Translations under genes and position numbers: made by a program
Notes under the pieces: model-generated
What the model was told of the DNA's origin: nothing
The model's input: the letters and a program-made list of their open reading frames with translations, nothing else
Database searches by the model: none
Shown here: in pieces, positions 49,528 through 60,840 of the stretch
Layout: each line of letters begins with the position of its first letter
How positions within the stretch are numbered: the first letter of the stretch is position 1
Source of the DNA: Acidobacteriota bacterium
GTDB lineage: Bacteria > Acidobacteriota > Vicinamibacteria > Vicinamibacterales > JAFNAJ01
Length of the DNA stretch: 64,000 nt
Assembly: GCA_023384575.1 (NCBI GenBank)
Contig: JAHDVP010000007.1
Span: forward strand, 44,742 to 108,741
Direction: 5' to 3'

Positions 49528-49902
49528 ATGACGAAGCGACGTCGATCCGGCGCTCCGGTGACGCCGGCGCCGCTCGTCGACGCGGCAGAGTATCCGCGTC
49601 TCACGGTGTTCTTCGAGGGATACCTGCACCAGGACTTCGGGGTGGAACACGGCGATGCGGCCGGCGCGTTGCGCGCGTACCGCAGCGACCTGCCTGGCAG
49701 CGCGCGTGCGGAACTCGACGAAGAACGTGTCCGCCTCGGCGCCCTGCTGTCGGGCCACTCGCTTCGTGTCGCGCGGCGCGTGATTGCCCGACTCGGGGCC
49801 GCGTGGTGGCCCGCGTCGCTCGCCGAGGTCCACTCGGTTCTCTCAGGGTCCCCGCCTGCGACGCCTCCTGGCTCCGATCACGACCATCCGCGCAAGCCGT
49901 GA
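49528..49902 (+). CDS. CdiI_2-like immunity protein
   Basis: 124 residues, two bases after the RNase A-like gene. After a basic start (MTKRRRSG) comes EYPRLTVFFEGYLHQDFGVEHGDAAGALRAY in outline, then a helical stretch (SARAELDEERVRLGALL, RVARRVIARLGAAWW). This is the shape of CdiI_2-type immunity proteins of contact-dependent inhibition systems, with the usual aromatic/YLHQDF segment and GDAAGALRAY. There is no signal peptide, so it should stay in the cytosol, where it would bind the RNase domain if the toxin enters the cell. The tail (about 25 residues) is disordered. Identity rests on pattern and context. Confidence 0.75.
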   Translation: MTKRRRSGAPVTPAPLVDAAEYPRLTVFFEGYLHQDFGVEHGDAAGALRAYRSDLPGSARAELDEERVRLGALLSGHSLRVARRVIARLGAAWWPASLAEVHSVLSGSPPATPPGSDHDHPRKP

Positions 49903-50202
49903 TCGGTGACGTGTCGACGACCGGCTGCTCCCGGTGTGACACGGCTCGGCTGGTGATGACCGGACGATCGATCTGACTCGTCCGTGCAATCGACGCAGAT
50001 TCGCGAACGGTCCCACCGGCGGTGGCGCGCAGAAAACGCGCGAAGATCCCGGGACCGGTGCCCAGGAACAGCCGATCTGTTGGTGATCGGCACGTGGCCG
50101 TGCGTTGCAGTCGGATCGGTCGTGAAACCAAGGAGACGACCGTGCCGGACGATTGCTAGACTCCGCACGAGGGGTATCGCCTGTCAGCCAGGGGGTGTGC
50201 AG
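49903..50202. other. Gene-free stretch after the immunity gene
   Basis: About 300 bases with no protein-like frame, tRNA or repeat that I can see. It looks somewhat less GC-rich than its surroundings. It holds the end of the toxin-immunity operon and the promoter of the Uma2 gene. I see no clear terminator. Confidence 0.5.
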
Positions 50203-50763
50203 ATGCCTGCGGGACGACTCGCCACGATCGACGACCTATACCGCGTGCCCGACCACGGCAAGGCCGAACTCGTCGGTGGGAGGCTCGTGGTCATGAGCCC
50301 GACTGGCGATGCGCCGAGCTTCGCGTCGGGCGAGATCTTCGCCAGCCTGCGTGAGCACGCCCGGCGCACCAGGGTCGGCCGGGCCGTGGGCGACAACGCG
50401 GGGTTTCTCGTCGACCTGCCGCACCGGCAGTCGTTCAGTCCCGACGCGGCGTTCCATCTCGGGCCTTCCACCGGTGCGAAGTTCTTCGACCGGGCTCCCG
50501 TGTTCGCCGTCGAGGTCCGATCGGAAGACGACTACGGGCCGGTCGCCGAGGCGCAACTCGCCCGAACGCGGGCCGACTACTTCTCGGCGGGCACGAAGGT
50601 GGTCTGGGACGTGGACGTCCTCAGGGCCCGTGTGGTGCGCGCGTACCGTGCCACCGACCCGCACGCGCCGGCGATCTTCGGCCGCGGCGACATCGCCGAC
50701 GCCGAGCCCGCGGTGGCCGGCTGGTCGATGCCCGTCGACGATCTCTTTCTCTTCCCCTCCTGA
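50203..50763 (+). CDS. Uma2-family (DUF820) nuclease-like protein
   Basis: 186 residues from ATG 50203, with AGGGGG upstream. A GTG two codons earlier is possible, and an open frame to 49984 is not protein-like. The PD-(D/E)XK fold is shown by YRVPDHGKAELVGGRLVVMSPTG (N-terminal strand pair), SFSPDAAFHLG (Asp) and PVFAVEVRSEDD (Glu) with the helix QLARTRADYFSAGTKVVWDVD. The family is large in acidobacteria, cyanobacteria and Deinococcus and is thought to contain restriction-like endonucleases, though activity is unproven for most. It could belong to a defence or transposon context, but no such genes are nearby. Confidence 0.82.
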   Translation: MPAGRLATIDDLYRVPDHGKAELVGGRLVVMSPTGDAPSFASGEIFASLREHARRTRVGRAVGDNAGFLVDLPHRQSFSPDAAFHLGPSTGAKFFDRAPVFAVEVRSEDDYGPVAEAQLARTRADYFSAGTKVVWDVDVLRARVVRAYRATDPHAPAIFGRGDIADAEPAVAGWSMPVDDLFLFPS

Positions 50764-50778
50764 CGCAGGCGCGCGTCG

Positions 50779-52707
50779 TTACTCGCGCAGTTCGTAGAGC
50801 CGGGCGGGCTGTCCTTCCCAGGTCGCGGCGGCGACCGCGCGCAAGGCGGGCGTGTCGTCAGCGGCCCTCAGCATCGGCCCGCAGTCGTTCGGCATCAGGG
50901 CGCAGGTCAGCGACACGTGCGTGACCCCCCGTGAGCGCAGCGCATCGAGCGCGGCCGGCCCAGGGAAGCCCTCGAGCTCGTCGAGCAGAGGCTGGTAGCT
51001 CGGTGGGAAGAAGCCGCTGTACCCGTTCACCATCGCGCGCCCGTGCCAGTGCGAGAAGTACATCTGGGGCAGGCTGTCGATCGCCCCGTCGATGGCAAAC
51101 GGAAACTCGGCGAGCACCACGTCGTCGCGGCCGGCAATCGAGCCATGGATCGCCGGCGGTTCGGGCCACACGCGTTCGAGGACGAGCACCGGGCGGAGGT
51201 CGACGATCGCGAGGCCGACGATCGCGGCGAGCGCGACCGCGCGCTGCGCGCTCGTTCCGCACCGGGCGAGCAGACGCCGCACGCCGAAGGCGGCGAGCAC
51301 CGCCAGACTGATCCCGAGAATGATGCTGAAGCGGGCGGGAACCCGCATGCCCCGGACAGGCATCAGCCACTCGTACAGCGGCGGGTACAGGACGCCGTTC
51401 AGTCCCGTCGACATGTCGAAGGCCACGATCAGGCCTGCGGCGTACGCGAGCCGGACCGCCCCGACCGGCGGCACGAGGCCAACGGCAGACAGCGCCAGGG
51501 CCGTCGTGCCCGGAAAGAGCGCGCGCTCGCCGTGGACCTCCGGCAGGAGCCGTCCCGCGTACAACGCGGACCGGTGGTGCGGCCGCAGATAGTCTGCCGG
51601 CGTGGCGCTGTACGCCGCGACCTCACTCCGTGGCCGCTCACCCTTCACCTCCTGTGCAGCGACATAGGGCCGTGCGAGCGGCACTGCGGCTGAGACCGCC
51701 AGGATGGTGGCGACCGTGAGCGGAAGCAGAAGGCGGGTGGCGCGCGGACGCAGGACCGCGCACAGCACCGCGAGGACTGCCCCCGCATACAACGGGAAGA
51801 ACACGCCGTAGTACATCGACGAGTAGAGCTGCGCCACGAGGCACAGCGCCGCGGCCATGGCGTGCGGCCAGCGCGCCGTCTCGACGAAGCGGTGGAGGAA
51901 GAGCAGCGCCAAGGGCATCCAGTGCGTCATCTGCAGCTCGAGGTGGCTGTAGTGCTCGAACCGGAACGGGTGGAAGCCATAGAGAAGCGCGCCGACGAAC
52001 GCGGCGGACGCCGAGCCCGTGAGGCGAGCGATGAGCAGGTAGGCGGTGACTCCTGACAGCAGGAAGCCCGACAGCAGGACGACGTTGTACGTGGTGACGA
52101 GGGGAAGCGACGCCGCGAGCAGGGGCGCGGCCGTCAGCGACGGCAGCAGCATCGCATCGGAGAGCGTGAGCGTCAGGCGCTCCGGATGAAAGATGTTCGC
52201 GTCGAACAGCGAACGGGGATCGCCCTGCAGTTGCCGGAACACCCAGGCGATGCGCCACATCGAGAACAGCGGGTCGCCGAAATCGGGCACGCCGTCCATC
52301 TGGCCGAGCTGCGCGTGGAGCAGGACGGCGCCCGCCGCGACGAGACCCGCCACCGACAGCACGAATGCCTGCCCTGGTCGTGCGATCTCGACGTCAGGCT
52401 CCGCGTCGGCCGACGGACGGACCCAGCGTCCGAGCGCCCGTCGGGCGCTCCCGGGCGCGCTCCCGAACGCACCGACGCCGCGCGCGACCCACCACCGCAC
52501 GGCGAGCAGCGCAAGCGCCATCAGCAGCGGGCGCTCCGCGCCCCGCGCCGTCAGTCGTGCTCCAGCGACCTCGAACCGAAAGCCCCCGCCGACGGCAATG
52601 ATCGCGGCGGCCACGAGCAGGACCACGACCGCCGCGTCGATGGCCATCGCCAGGCGTACCCGGCGGCGAGGGCGGCCGCCGTGGGGTGACGTCGGCGTCG
52701 AGGGCAT
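50779..52707 (-). CDS. Polytopic membrane protein, GT-C glycosyltransferase-like
   Basis: 642 residues with about 12 hydrophobic segments and a soluble C-terminal domain of about 140 residues (from about 500). The first extracytoplasmic loop contains DGVPDFGDPLFSMWRIAWV, similar to the catalytic Asp loop of GT-C enzymes, and FHPERLTLTLSDAMLLPSLTAAPL. It also shows YGFHPFRFEHYSHLELQMTHWMPLALLFL and MPVRGMRVPARFS. The pattern resembles GT-C proteins such as YfhO and the PMT/ArnT class that take sugars or lipid-linked donors. No sugar gene lies beside it, so substrate and acceptor are unknown. No strong binding site. Confidence 0.65.
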   Translation of the reverse strand: MPSTPTSPHGGRPRRRVRLAMAIDAAVVVLLVAAAIIAVGGGFRFEVAGARLTARGAERPLLMALALLAVRWWVARGVGAFGSAPGSARRALGRWVRPSADAEPDVEIARPGQAFVLSVAGLVAAGAVLLHAQLGQMDGVPDFGDPLFSMWRIAWVFRQLQGDPRSLFDANIFHPERLTLTLSDAMLLPSLTAAPLLAASLPLVTTYNVVLLSGFLLSGVTAYLLIARLTGSASAAFVGALLYGFHPFRFEHYSHLELQMTHWMPLALLFLHRFVETARWPHAMAAALCLVAQLYSSMYYGVFFPLYAGAVLAVLCAVLRPRATRLLLPLTVATILAVSAAVPLARPYVAAQEVKGERPRSEVAAYSATPADYLRPHHRSALYAGRLLPEVHGERALFPGTTALALSAVGLVPPVGAVRLAYAAGLIVAFDMSTGLNGVLYPPLYEWLMPVRGMRVPARFSIILGISLAVLAAFGVRRLLARCGTSAQRAVALAAIVGLAIVDLRPVLVLERVWPEPPAIHGSIAGRDDVVLAEFPFAIDGAIDSLPQMYFSHWHGRAMVNGYSGFFPPSYQPLLDELEGFPGPAALDALRSRGVTHVSLTCALMPNDCGPMLRAADDTPALRAVAAATWEGQPARLYELRE

Positions 52708-52726
52708 CGGGGCTCGCCGCGGGTGG

Positions 52727-55864
<3,138 letters not shown>

Positions 55865-55872
55865 GGCTCGGA

Positions 55873-55878
55873 AGTATA
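55873..55878 (-). promoter_or_regulatory. Candidate -10 box (TATACT) of Asp-box gene, leaderless layout
   Basis: TATACT on the minus strand, 8 bases before the ATG at 55864. No ribosome binding site is seen, which fits a leaderless start. The -35 is weak or absent. Confidence 0.35.
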
Positions 55879-56071
55879 CGCCGACTACCGGTGGGGTCCG
55901 GCGGGAGAGGCCCGGCCAACGTTCTCGCTCGAGGAGCTGACGGCCATCGTCGACACGTCACGGGCGAGCGGTCGGCCGGTTGCGGCCCACGCCGTCACGG
56001 CAGGGGGTATGCGCCATGGGACGGCGCACGGGTGAGGGACGGGCGGCCGTCCGGGAGGGCGGTGTTTGGCG

Positions 56072-56079
56072 GTATGATG
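56072..56079 (+). promoter_or_regulatory. Extended -10 box GGTATGAT before fhs
   Basis: CGGTATGAT, 59 bases before the ATG of formate-THF ligase, in a 274-base gap with the divergent Asp-box gene. No -35. Confidence 0.4.
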
Positions 56080-56138
56080 AATCCGGCGACGCGCCCTCGC
56101 ATCGCCGCCTCCGCAACCCGCCCCTTCCCAGAGCGATC

Positions 56139-57761
56139 ATGCTGCCGATCTCGGACATCGCCGCCAAACTCGACCTTTCCGAAGACCAGCTCGAACCCGT
56201 CGGCCGCCACGCCGCCAAGCTCCGCCTGGAGATTCTCGACACACCGCCCAAGGCCAGCGGGAAGATGGTGCTCGTCACCGCCATCACGCCGACGACCGCC
56301 GGCGAGGGCAAGACCGTCACTTCCATCGGCCTGACACAGGCCCTCTGCCTGCAGGGCCGCCGGGCCGTGGTGGCGTTGCGCGAGCCGTCGCTCGGGCCGG
56401 TGTTCGGCCTGAAGGGCGGCGCCACGGGCTCGGGCCGGTCGGCGGTCGAGCCGCACGAGCGCATCAACCTGCACTTCACCGGCGACTTCCACGCGGTGAC
56501 GGCGGCGCACAACCTCCTGGCGGCCCTGCTCGACGCGCACCTCCACCACGGGAACGCCCTCGGCATCGATCCCACGCAGGTGGTCTGGCCCCGCACGCTC
56601 GACGTGAACGATCGCGCGCTGCGCCGCGTCGTCACGGGCCTCGGCGGCCGCCTGAACGGCCCGATCCGCGAGAGCGGCGTGGTCATCACGGCCGCCTCGG
56701 AGGTGATGGCGATTCTCGCGCTCGCGAGCGGCCGCGACGACCTGAGGCGCCGGCTGGGAGAGATCGTGGTCGCGTACACGGCCAAGGGCACGCCCGTGCG
56801 CGCCTCCGACCTCACCGCCGTCGGTTCGATGATGGTGCTCATGCAGGACGCGCTGCTCCCCAACCTCGTGCAGACCACGGAGGGCGCCCCCGCCATCATT
56901 CACGCCGGCCCCTTCGCCAACATCGCGCACGGCACGAGCAGCGTGCTCGCGCAGCGCATGGGCCTGCACCTGGCCGACTACGTGATCAACGAGGCCGGGT
57001 TCGGCGCCGACCTCGGTGCCGAGAAGTTCCTCGACATCGTCATGCCAGCCTCGGGCCACGTCCCGGCCGCCGCCGTGCTCGTCGCCACGGTGAAGGGCCT
57101 GCGAGTGCCGCCCGCGGGTGCGCCGAAGGACACGCCCGGCTCGTTCGACGTCGGCTTTGCGAACCTCGACAAGCACGTCGCCAACCTGCGGACGTGGGGC
57201 GTCCCGGTCGTCGTGGCCGTCAACCGGTTCCCGAACGATACCGACGACGATCTCGCCACGGTCATGGCGCACTGCGAGGCGCTCGGCGTGCCGGCGGCGA
57301 TCGGCGATGGCTATTTCAAGGGAGGAGAGGGCATGCTCGACCTTGCCGACAAGGTCGTCGCGGCCGCCGAGGCGAGCCAGCCCGAGAAGGTGAAGCCCGT
57401 CTACACGCCCGATACTCCACTCGAGATGAAGGTGGTCACCGTGGCCACGGTCATCTACGGCGCCGATGGCGTGGTCTTCCGGCCGGAGGCCCGCAACGCC
57501 TTGAAGCGTTTCACCGACCTCGGCTACGGCCATCTGCCCGTGTGCATCGCCAAGACACAGTACTCACTGAGCGACAACCCGAAGCTGCCAGGCGCGCCGC
57601 GCGGGTGGGCGCTCACCGTCACCGAGGCGTCGCTCTCGGCGGGCGCCGGCTTCGTCGTCGCGGTCTCGGGCGACATGATGTTGATGCCGGGCCTCGGCAA
57701 GTCGCCGCAGGCCCACCGCCTCGACCTCGACCCCGATGGCCAGATCGTCGGCATGATGTGA
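56139..57761 (+). CDS. fhs: Formate-tetrahydrofolate ligase
   Basis: 540 residues from ATG 56139. The fold of the P-loop type is shown by TAITPTTAGEGKTVTSIGLTQ (nucleotide loop), REPSLGPVFGLKGGATGSG (N-terminal active-site loop) and AGFGADLGAEKFLDIVM and NRFPNDTDDD. The ATP- and formate-dependent enzyme makes 10-formyl-tetrahydrofolate in the cytosol and feeds one-carbon metabolism, here probably for purine and methionine synthesis or formate use. The length is close to the family norm (about 555). No other one-carbon gene (folD, metF) is adjacent. It converges with the second ADOP gene, with an 81-base gap. Confidence 0.96.
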   Translation: MLPISDIAAKLDLSEDQLEPVGRHAAKLRLEILDTPPKASGKMVLVTAITPTTAGEGKTVTSIGLTQALCLQGRRAVVALREPSLGPVFGLKGGATGSGRSAVEPHERINLHFTGDFHAVTAAHNLLAALLDAHLHHGNALGIDPTQVVWPRTLDVNDRALRRVVTGLGGRLNGPIRESGVVITAASEVMAILALASGRDDLRRRLGEIVVAYTAKGTPVRASDLTAVGSMMVLMQDALLPNLVQTTEGAPAIIHAGPFANIAHGTSSVLAQRMGLHLADYVINEAGFGADLGAEKFLDIVMPASGHVPAAAVLVATVKGLRVPPAGAPKDTPGSFDVGFANLDKHVANLRTWGVPVVVAVNRFPNDTDDDLATVMAHCEALGVPAAIGDGYFKGGEGMLDLADKVVAAAEASQPEKVKPVYTPDTPLEMKVVTVATVIYGADGVVFRPEARNALKRFTDLGYGHLPVCIAKTQYSLSDNPKLPGAPRGWALTVTEASLSAGAGFVVAVSGDMMLMPGLGKSPQAHRLDLDPDGQIVGMM

Positions 57762-57842
57762 GCACGACGGCCCCGACGGCCGCACCGAGGGGCGCGCCGT
57801 CGGCGGGCACCATGGCCGGCCGGACGCCGTCGTCTGGCCGGT

Positions 57843-60356
57843 TCAGCATCGAAGGGCGGTGAGCGGCGCCACGCGGGTGGCTCGACGCGCAGGCAGGTAG
57901 CACGCAAGCGCCGCGGCGACCAGCAGCACGACTGGCGCGACGATGAAGACCATCGGGTCGAGCGCGCTGACCTCGTACAGGAGTCGCCCGATCGCCTGGC
58001 CGGCCAGCACGGCCAGCACGACGCCGACGCCCACGCCCACACCGGCGACGGCAAGTCCCTCGCGCCACACCATCCAGAGCACGTCGCGCTCGGTGGCGCC
58101 GAGCGCCATTCTGATGCCGATCTCGCGGGTCCGGCGCGAGACCACGTAGGCCTTCACGCCGTAGAGCCCGACGCCGGCGAGCAGCAACGCCACCAGCCCG
58201 AAGCTCGTGAAGAGCCGCGCACCGGTCTTGACTGCCCACAACATGACGTTCTGATCGCGGAACTCGCCCAGCGTCTGCAGCGAGAGCACCGGCAATCCCT
58301 CGTCGAGCCCACGCAGTTCGTCGCGGAGCGCGGGAAGCCGCGCGCGGTCCGAGCCGCCGGAGACCCGCACGTGCAGCGTCATCGCCGGCTGGAAGTGCTG
58401 TCCGAACGGCAGATACACGTGGGCCACGGGCTCGCGGTCGAACAGGCTGTGCCTGACACCCGCGACGACGCCGACCACCTCGAACACCGCCGGCGATCGA
58501 TCGTCGCGGCCGCTCGGGATCTGCACGCGTTGCCCGATGGGATCGTCGTCGGGCCACAAGCGCCGCGCGAGCGGCTCGTTGATCACGACCGGCCGGGAAC
58601 CCTCGGACGACGTCTCCTCGCCCGGGGTGAAGTCGCGCCCCCGCAGCACCGGCAGCCCGAGTGAGCGGAAGTAGTCGGCGCTCACGATCGTCTGGATCGA
58701 GCGGACGCCGCGGGCGCCGTTCTCGGCGCCGTCGGTCGGCTCGCCCGCGCGGAACACCTGACGGGAGATCGTGAACGCGCCAAACGGCACGATCGACGCG
58801 AGGCTCGCGTGGTCGACACCGGGCATCGCCCGTACTCGCTCCAGGAGCCGCGCGTAAACGGTCCGGCTCCGCACCTCGTCGTACCCGCCGAGCGACGGAT
58901 CGAGGGCCGCGACGAGTCCGCCCGTCATGGGAAACCCGGGGTCGGCCTCGGCGGCTTTGATGGCCCCCCGCACGAAGAGGCCACCAGCGGTGAGCAGCGC
59001 GAGCGACAGCGCGACCTGCGACACCACGAGGAGGTTGCGCGAGGCGAAGAGGCCACGCCCTCCGACACGCCCGCCGAGCACGCCGGCGTGATCCTTCAGG
59101 TCGTCGACGACGCCAGGACGCGCGAGCTTCACGGCGGGCAACAGCGCGAACGCCAGTGTGGCCAGCACGGAGAAGCCGAGCGTGGCACCCAGCACGCGGA
59201 CGTCGGGCATCGAGTCGAGCGCGAAGGTCAGCGGCAGGATGGCGGCCAGCGACGAGACGATCGCGGCCATGGCCCACCATGCGAGCAGCAGGCCGGCGGC
59301 GCCGCCAGCGAGCGCCAGCACCAGTCCCTCGGTGAGCAACTGGCGCACGATTCGCGCGCGGCCGCCGCCGAGCGCCAGCCTGATGGCCATCTCCTTCCGC
59401 CGGGCCGCGTTGCGCGCGAGCAGCATGTTGGCCAGGTTCAGCGACGCGATGAGCAGCACGATGCCGGCCATCGACATGAGCAGCAGCGACAGCCGCACCA
59501 CCTGAGAATCGTCGCTCGGACTCGTCGAGATCCCGACGCGTGACATCGGACGCGCCACGAGCCGTTGATTGCGACTCTCGGCCGGATGCGCCGCCTCGAG
59601 CCGCTCGGACACCTGGGCGAGTGCGGCATCCACCGACCCCACGGAGGCTCCGGCCGCCAGGCGTCCCATCAGCATGAACGGTCGAGTCGCCCGGGCGGTG
59701 AGATCCTGGCGCCGATCGAACACGAGGTCGGTGGCGACCAGATGGTGGGCACCGATGGGCACCCACACTTCCGGGGAGATGAGCGCCGTCGTCCCGGTGA
59801 ACCCTGGCGCCGCCACGCCCACCACCTGGAACAGGTCGCCGTTGAGCCTGATGACCGATCCCAGCACCTCCCCGCCGAGCCGTCGCGCGAGCGGGTCACC
59901 AATCACCACCACGCGCTCGCTCGCCCCGGGCCGTTCCTCCGCCGGCGTGAACGCCCGCCCCCTCGCGACGGGCACGCCAAGCGTCTCGAAGTAGTCCGCC
60001 GCCACGATGGCGGCCATCACGCGCCGCGTCGTGTCGCCATCGGCGAGACCGACCATGGAGATGGTGTGAGCCGTGACGCGCGAGAGGCCAGGCACGCCTT
60101 GACGAACGTCTTCGAACTCCGGCCACGAGAACGCCCGGTAGGCGTCGGGTTCCACGGTGTCCCGGCTGTAGATCCCGACGACCGCCGACTCGACCTGGCC
60201 CGGCAGGGGCCTCACGAGCATCGCGTTGACCAGCGAGAAGACCGCACTGTTGACGCCGATGCCGAGCGCGAGCACGACGATGGCCACCACCGCGAACGCG
60301 GGGTCGTGACGAAGCGTGCGGACGGCGTAGCGCAGGTCCTGGAAGAAGGTCGACAT
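57843..60356 (-). CDS. Second ADOP-type FtsX/MacB-like ABC transporter permease
   Basis: 837 residues from ATG 60356 (MSTFFQDLRYAVRTLRHDPAF), with CGGAGA upstream. An open frame to 60614 is not protein-like. The N-terminal motif FFQDLRYAVRTLRHDPAF followed by AIVVLALGIGVNSAVFSLVNA is the standard opening of acidobacterial ADOPs, usually written DLRYALRTLRRSPGF. Two MacB-like periplasmic domains alternate with two FtsX-like helix bundles; coupling loops are MAIRLALGGGRARIVRQLL and IGIRMALGATERDVLWMV. No ATPase gene nearby. The relation to the copy at 24123 is clear in layout but the sequences differ a lot, so the two are paralogues of long standing and not a fresh duplication. Confidence 0.93.
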   Translation of the reverse strand: MSTFFQDLRYAVRTLRHDPAFAVVAIVVLALGIGVNSAVFSLVNAMLVRPLPGQVESAVVGIYSRDTVEPDAYRAFSWPEFEDVRQGVPGLSRVTAHTISMVGLADGDTTRRVMAAIVAADYFETLGVPVARGRAFTPAEERPGASERVVVIGDPLARRLGGEVLGSVIRLNGDLFQVVGVAAPGFTGTTALISPEVWVPIGAHHLVATDLVFDRRQDLTARATRPFMLMGRLAAGASVGSVDAALAQVSERLEAAHPAESRNQRLVARPMSRVGISTSPSDDSQVVRLSLLLMSMAGIVLLIASLNLANMLLARNAARRKEMAIRLALGGGRARIVRQLLTEGLVLALAGGAAGLLLAWWAMAAIVSSLAAILPLTFALDSMPDVRVLGATLGFSVLATLAFALLPAVKLARPGVVDDLKDHAGVLGGRVGGRGLFASRNLLVVSQVALSLALLTAGGLFVRGAIKAAEADPGFPMTGGLVAALDPSLGGYDEVRSRTVYARLLERVRAMPGVDHASLASIVPFGAFTISRQVFRAGEPTDGAENGARGVRSIQTIVSADYFRSLGLPVLRGRDFTPGEETSSEGSRPVVINEPLARRLWPDDDPIGQRVQIPSGRDDRSPAVFEVVGVVAGVRHSLFDREPVAHVYLPFGQHFQPAMTLHVRVSGGSDRARLPALRDELRGLDEGLPVLSLQTLGEFRDQNVMLWAVKTGARLFTSFGLVALLLAGVGLYGVKAYVVSRRTREIGIRMALGATERDVLWMVWREGLAVAGVGVGVGVVLAVLAGQAIGRLLYEVSALDPMVFIVAPVVLLVAAALACYLPARRATRVAPLTALRC

Positions 60357-60840
60357 CGCGTCTCCGACGTGGGCGACGGGCCGCATGGTCCGTCGCGCAC
60401 ATGGACGGAGAACGACCGGGCCGTGTTCCCCGGGGCGCCACGACCGCCCGGCGAGTCTCGATCGAGATCGCTGGGAAGGACGGCAGTCGAGTCCGGCCGA
60501 GGTGGCCGGAAAGCTCTGTCGTGTCGCATTGGGTGGCATCGCCGGGATCGACGCCGGGTGCGGGCGGTGCCGTGGCGGCCCGGGGGCTGCACGATTCCGT
60601 CCCGGCTTGCGCACTCATTCGGCAGCCGGGCGGACACGCGCACGTGCCGTAGCCAGCTGAACCAGAGAACGACGGAGAGACCCGGACGATCTGTGATTCA
60701 ATACGCGCGGATCCCACACACGCGTCGAGCGCTCCCGCGGAAGGCCGACCCCGGCCCGCCGCAATGGCCGCCGTGTCGGATCGGTGAGGTCCGCTCCCGA
60801 TTTGCCGGTCGGTGACGAAGACGAACAGGAGACAGTCGTG
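60357..60840. other. Divergent intergenic region between ADOP and outer-membrane gene
   Basis: 484 bases with no convincing frame. It contains a perfect 12-base palindrome TCTCGATCGAGA (60456-60467), which might be a regulator site, and an AT-richer patch near 60690-60715. Promoters of both flanking genes should lie here, but I cannot place them with confidence. Confidence 0.45.

Noticed and set aside
49984-50202. Upstream extension of the Uma2 frame
   Set aside because: Residues before the ATG at 50203 are unlike any Uma2 start and rich in Arg and Cys; the family begins near the chosen ATG.
60401-60652. Small open frames in the divergent gap
   Set aside because: No ribosome binding site, no motif, and biased residue use of random GC-rich DNA.
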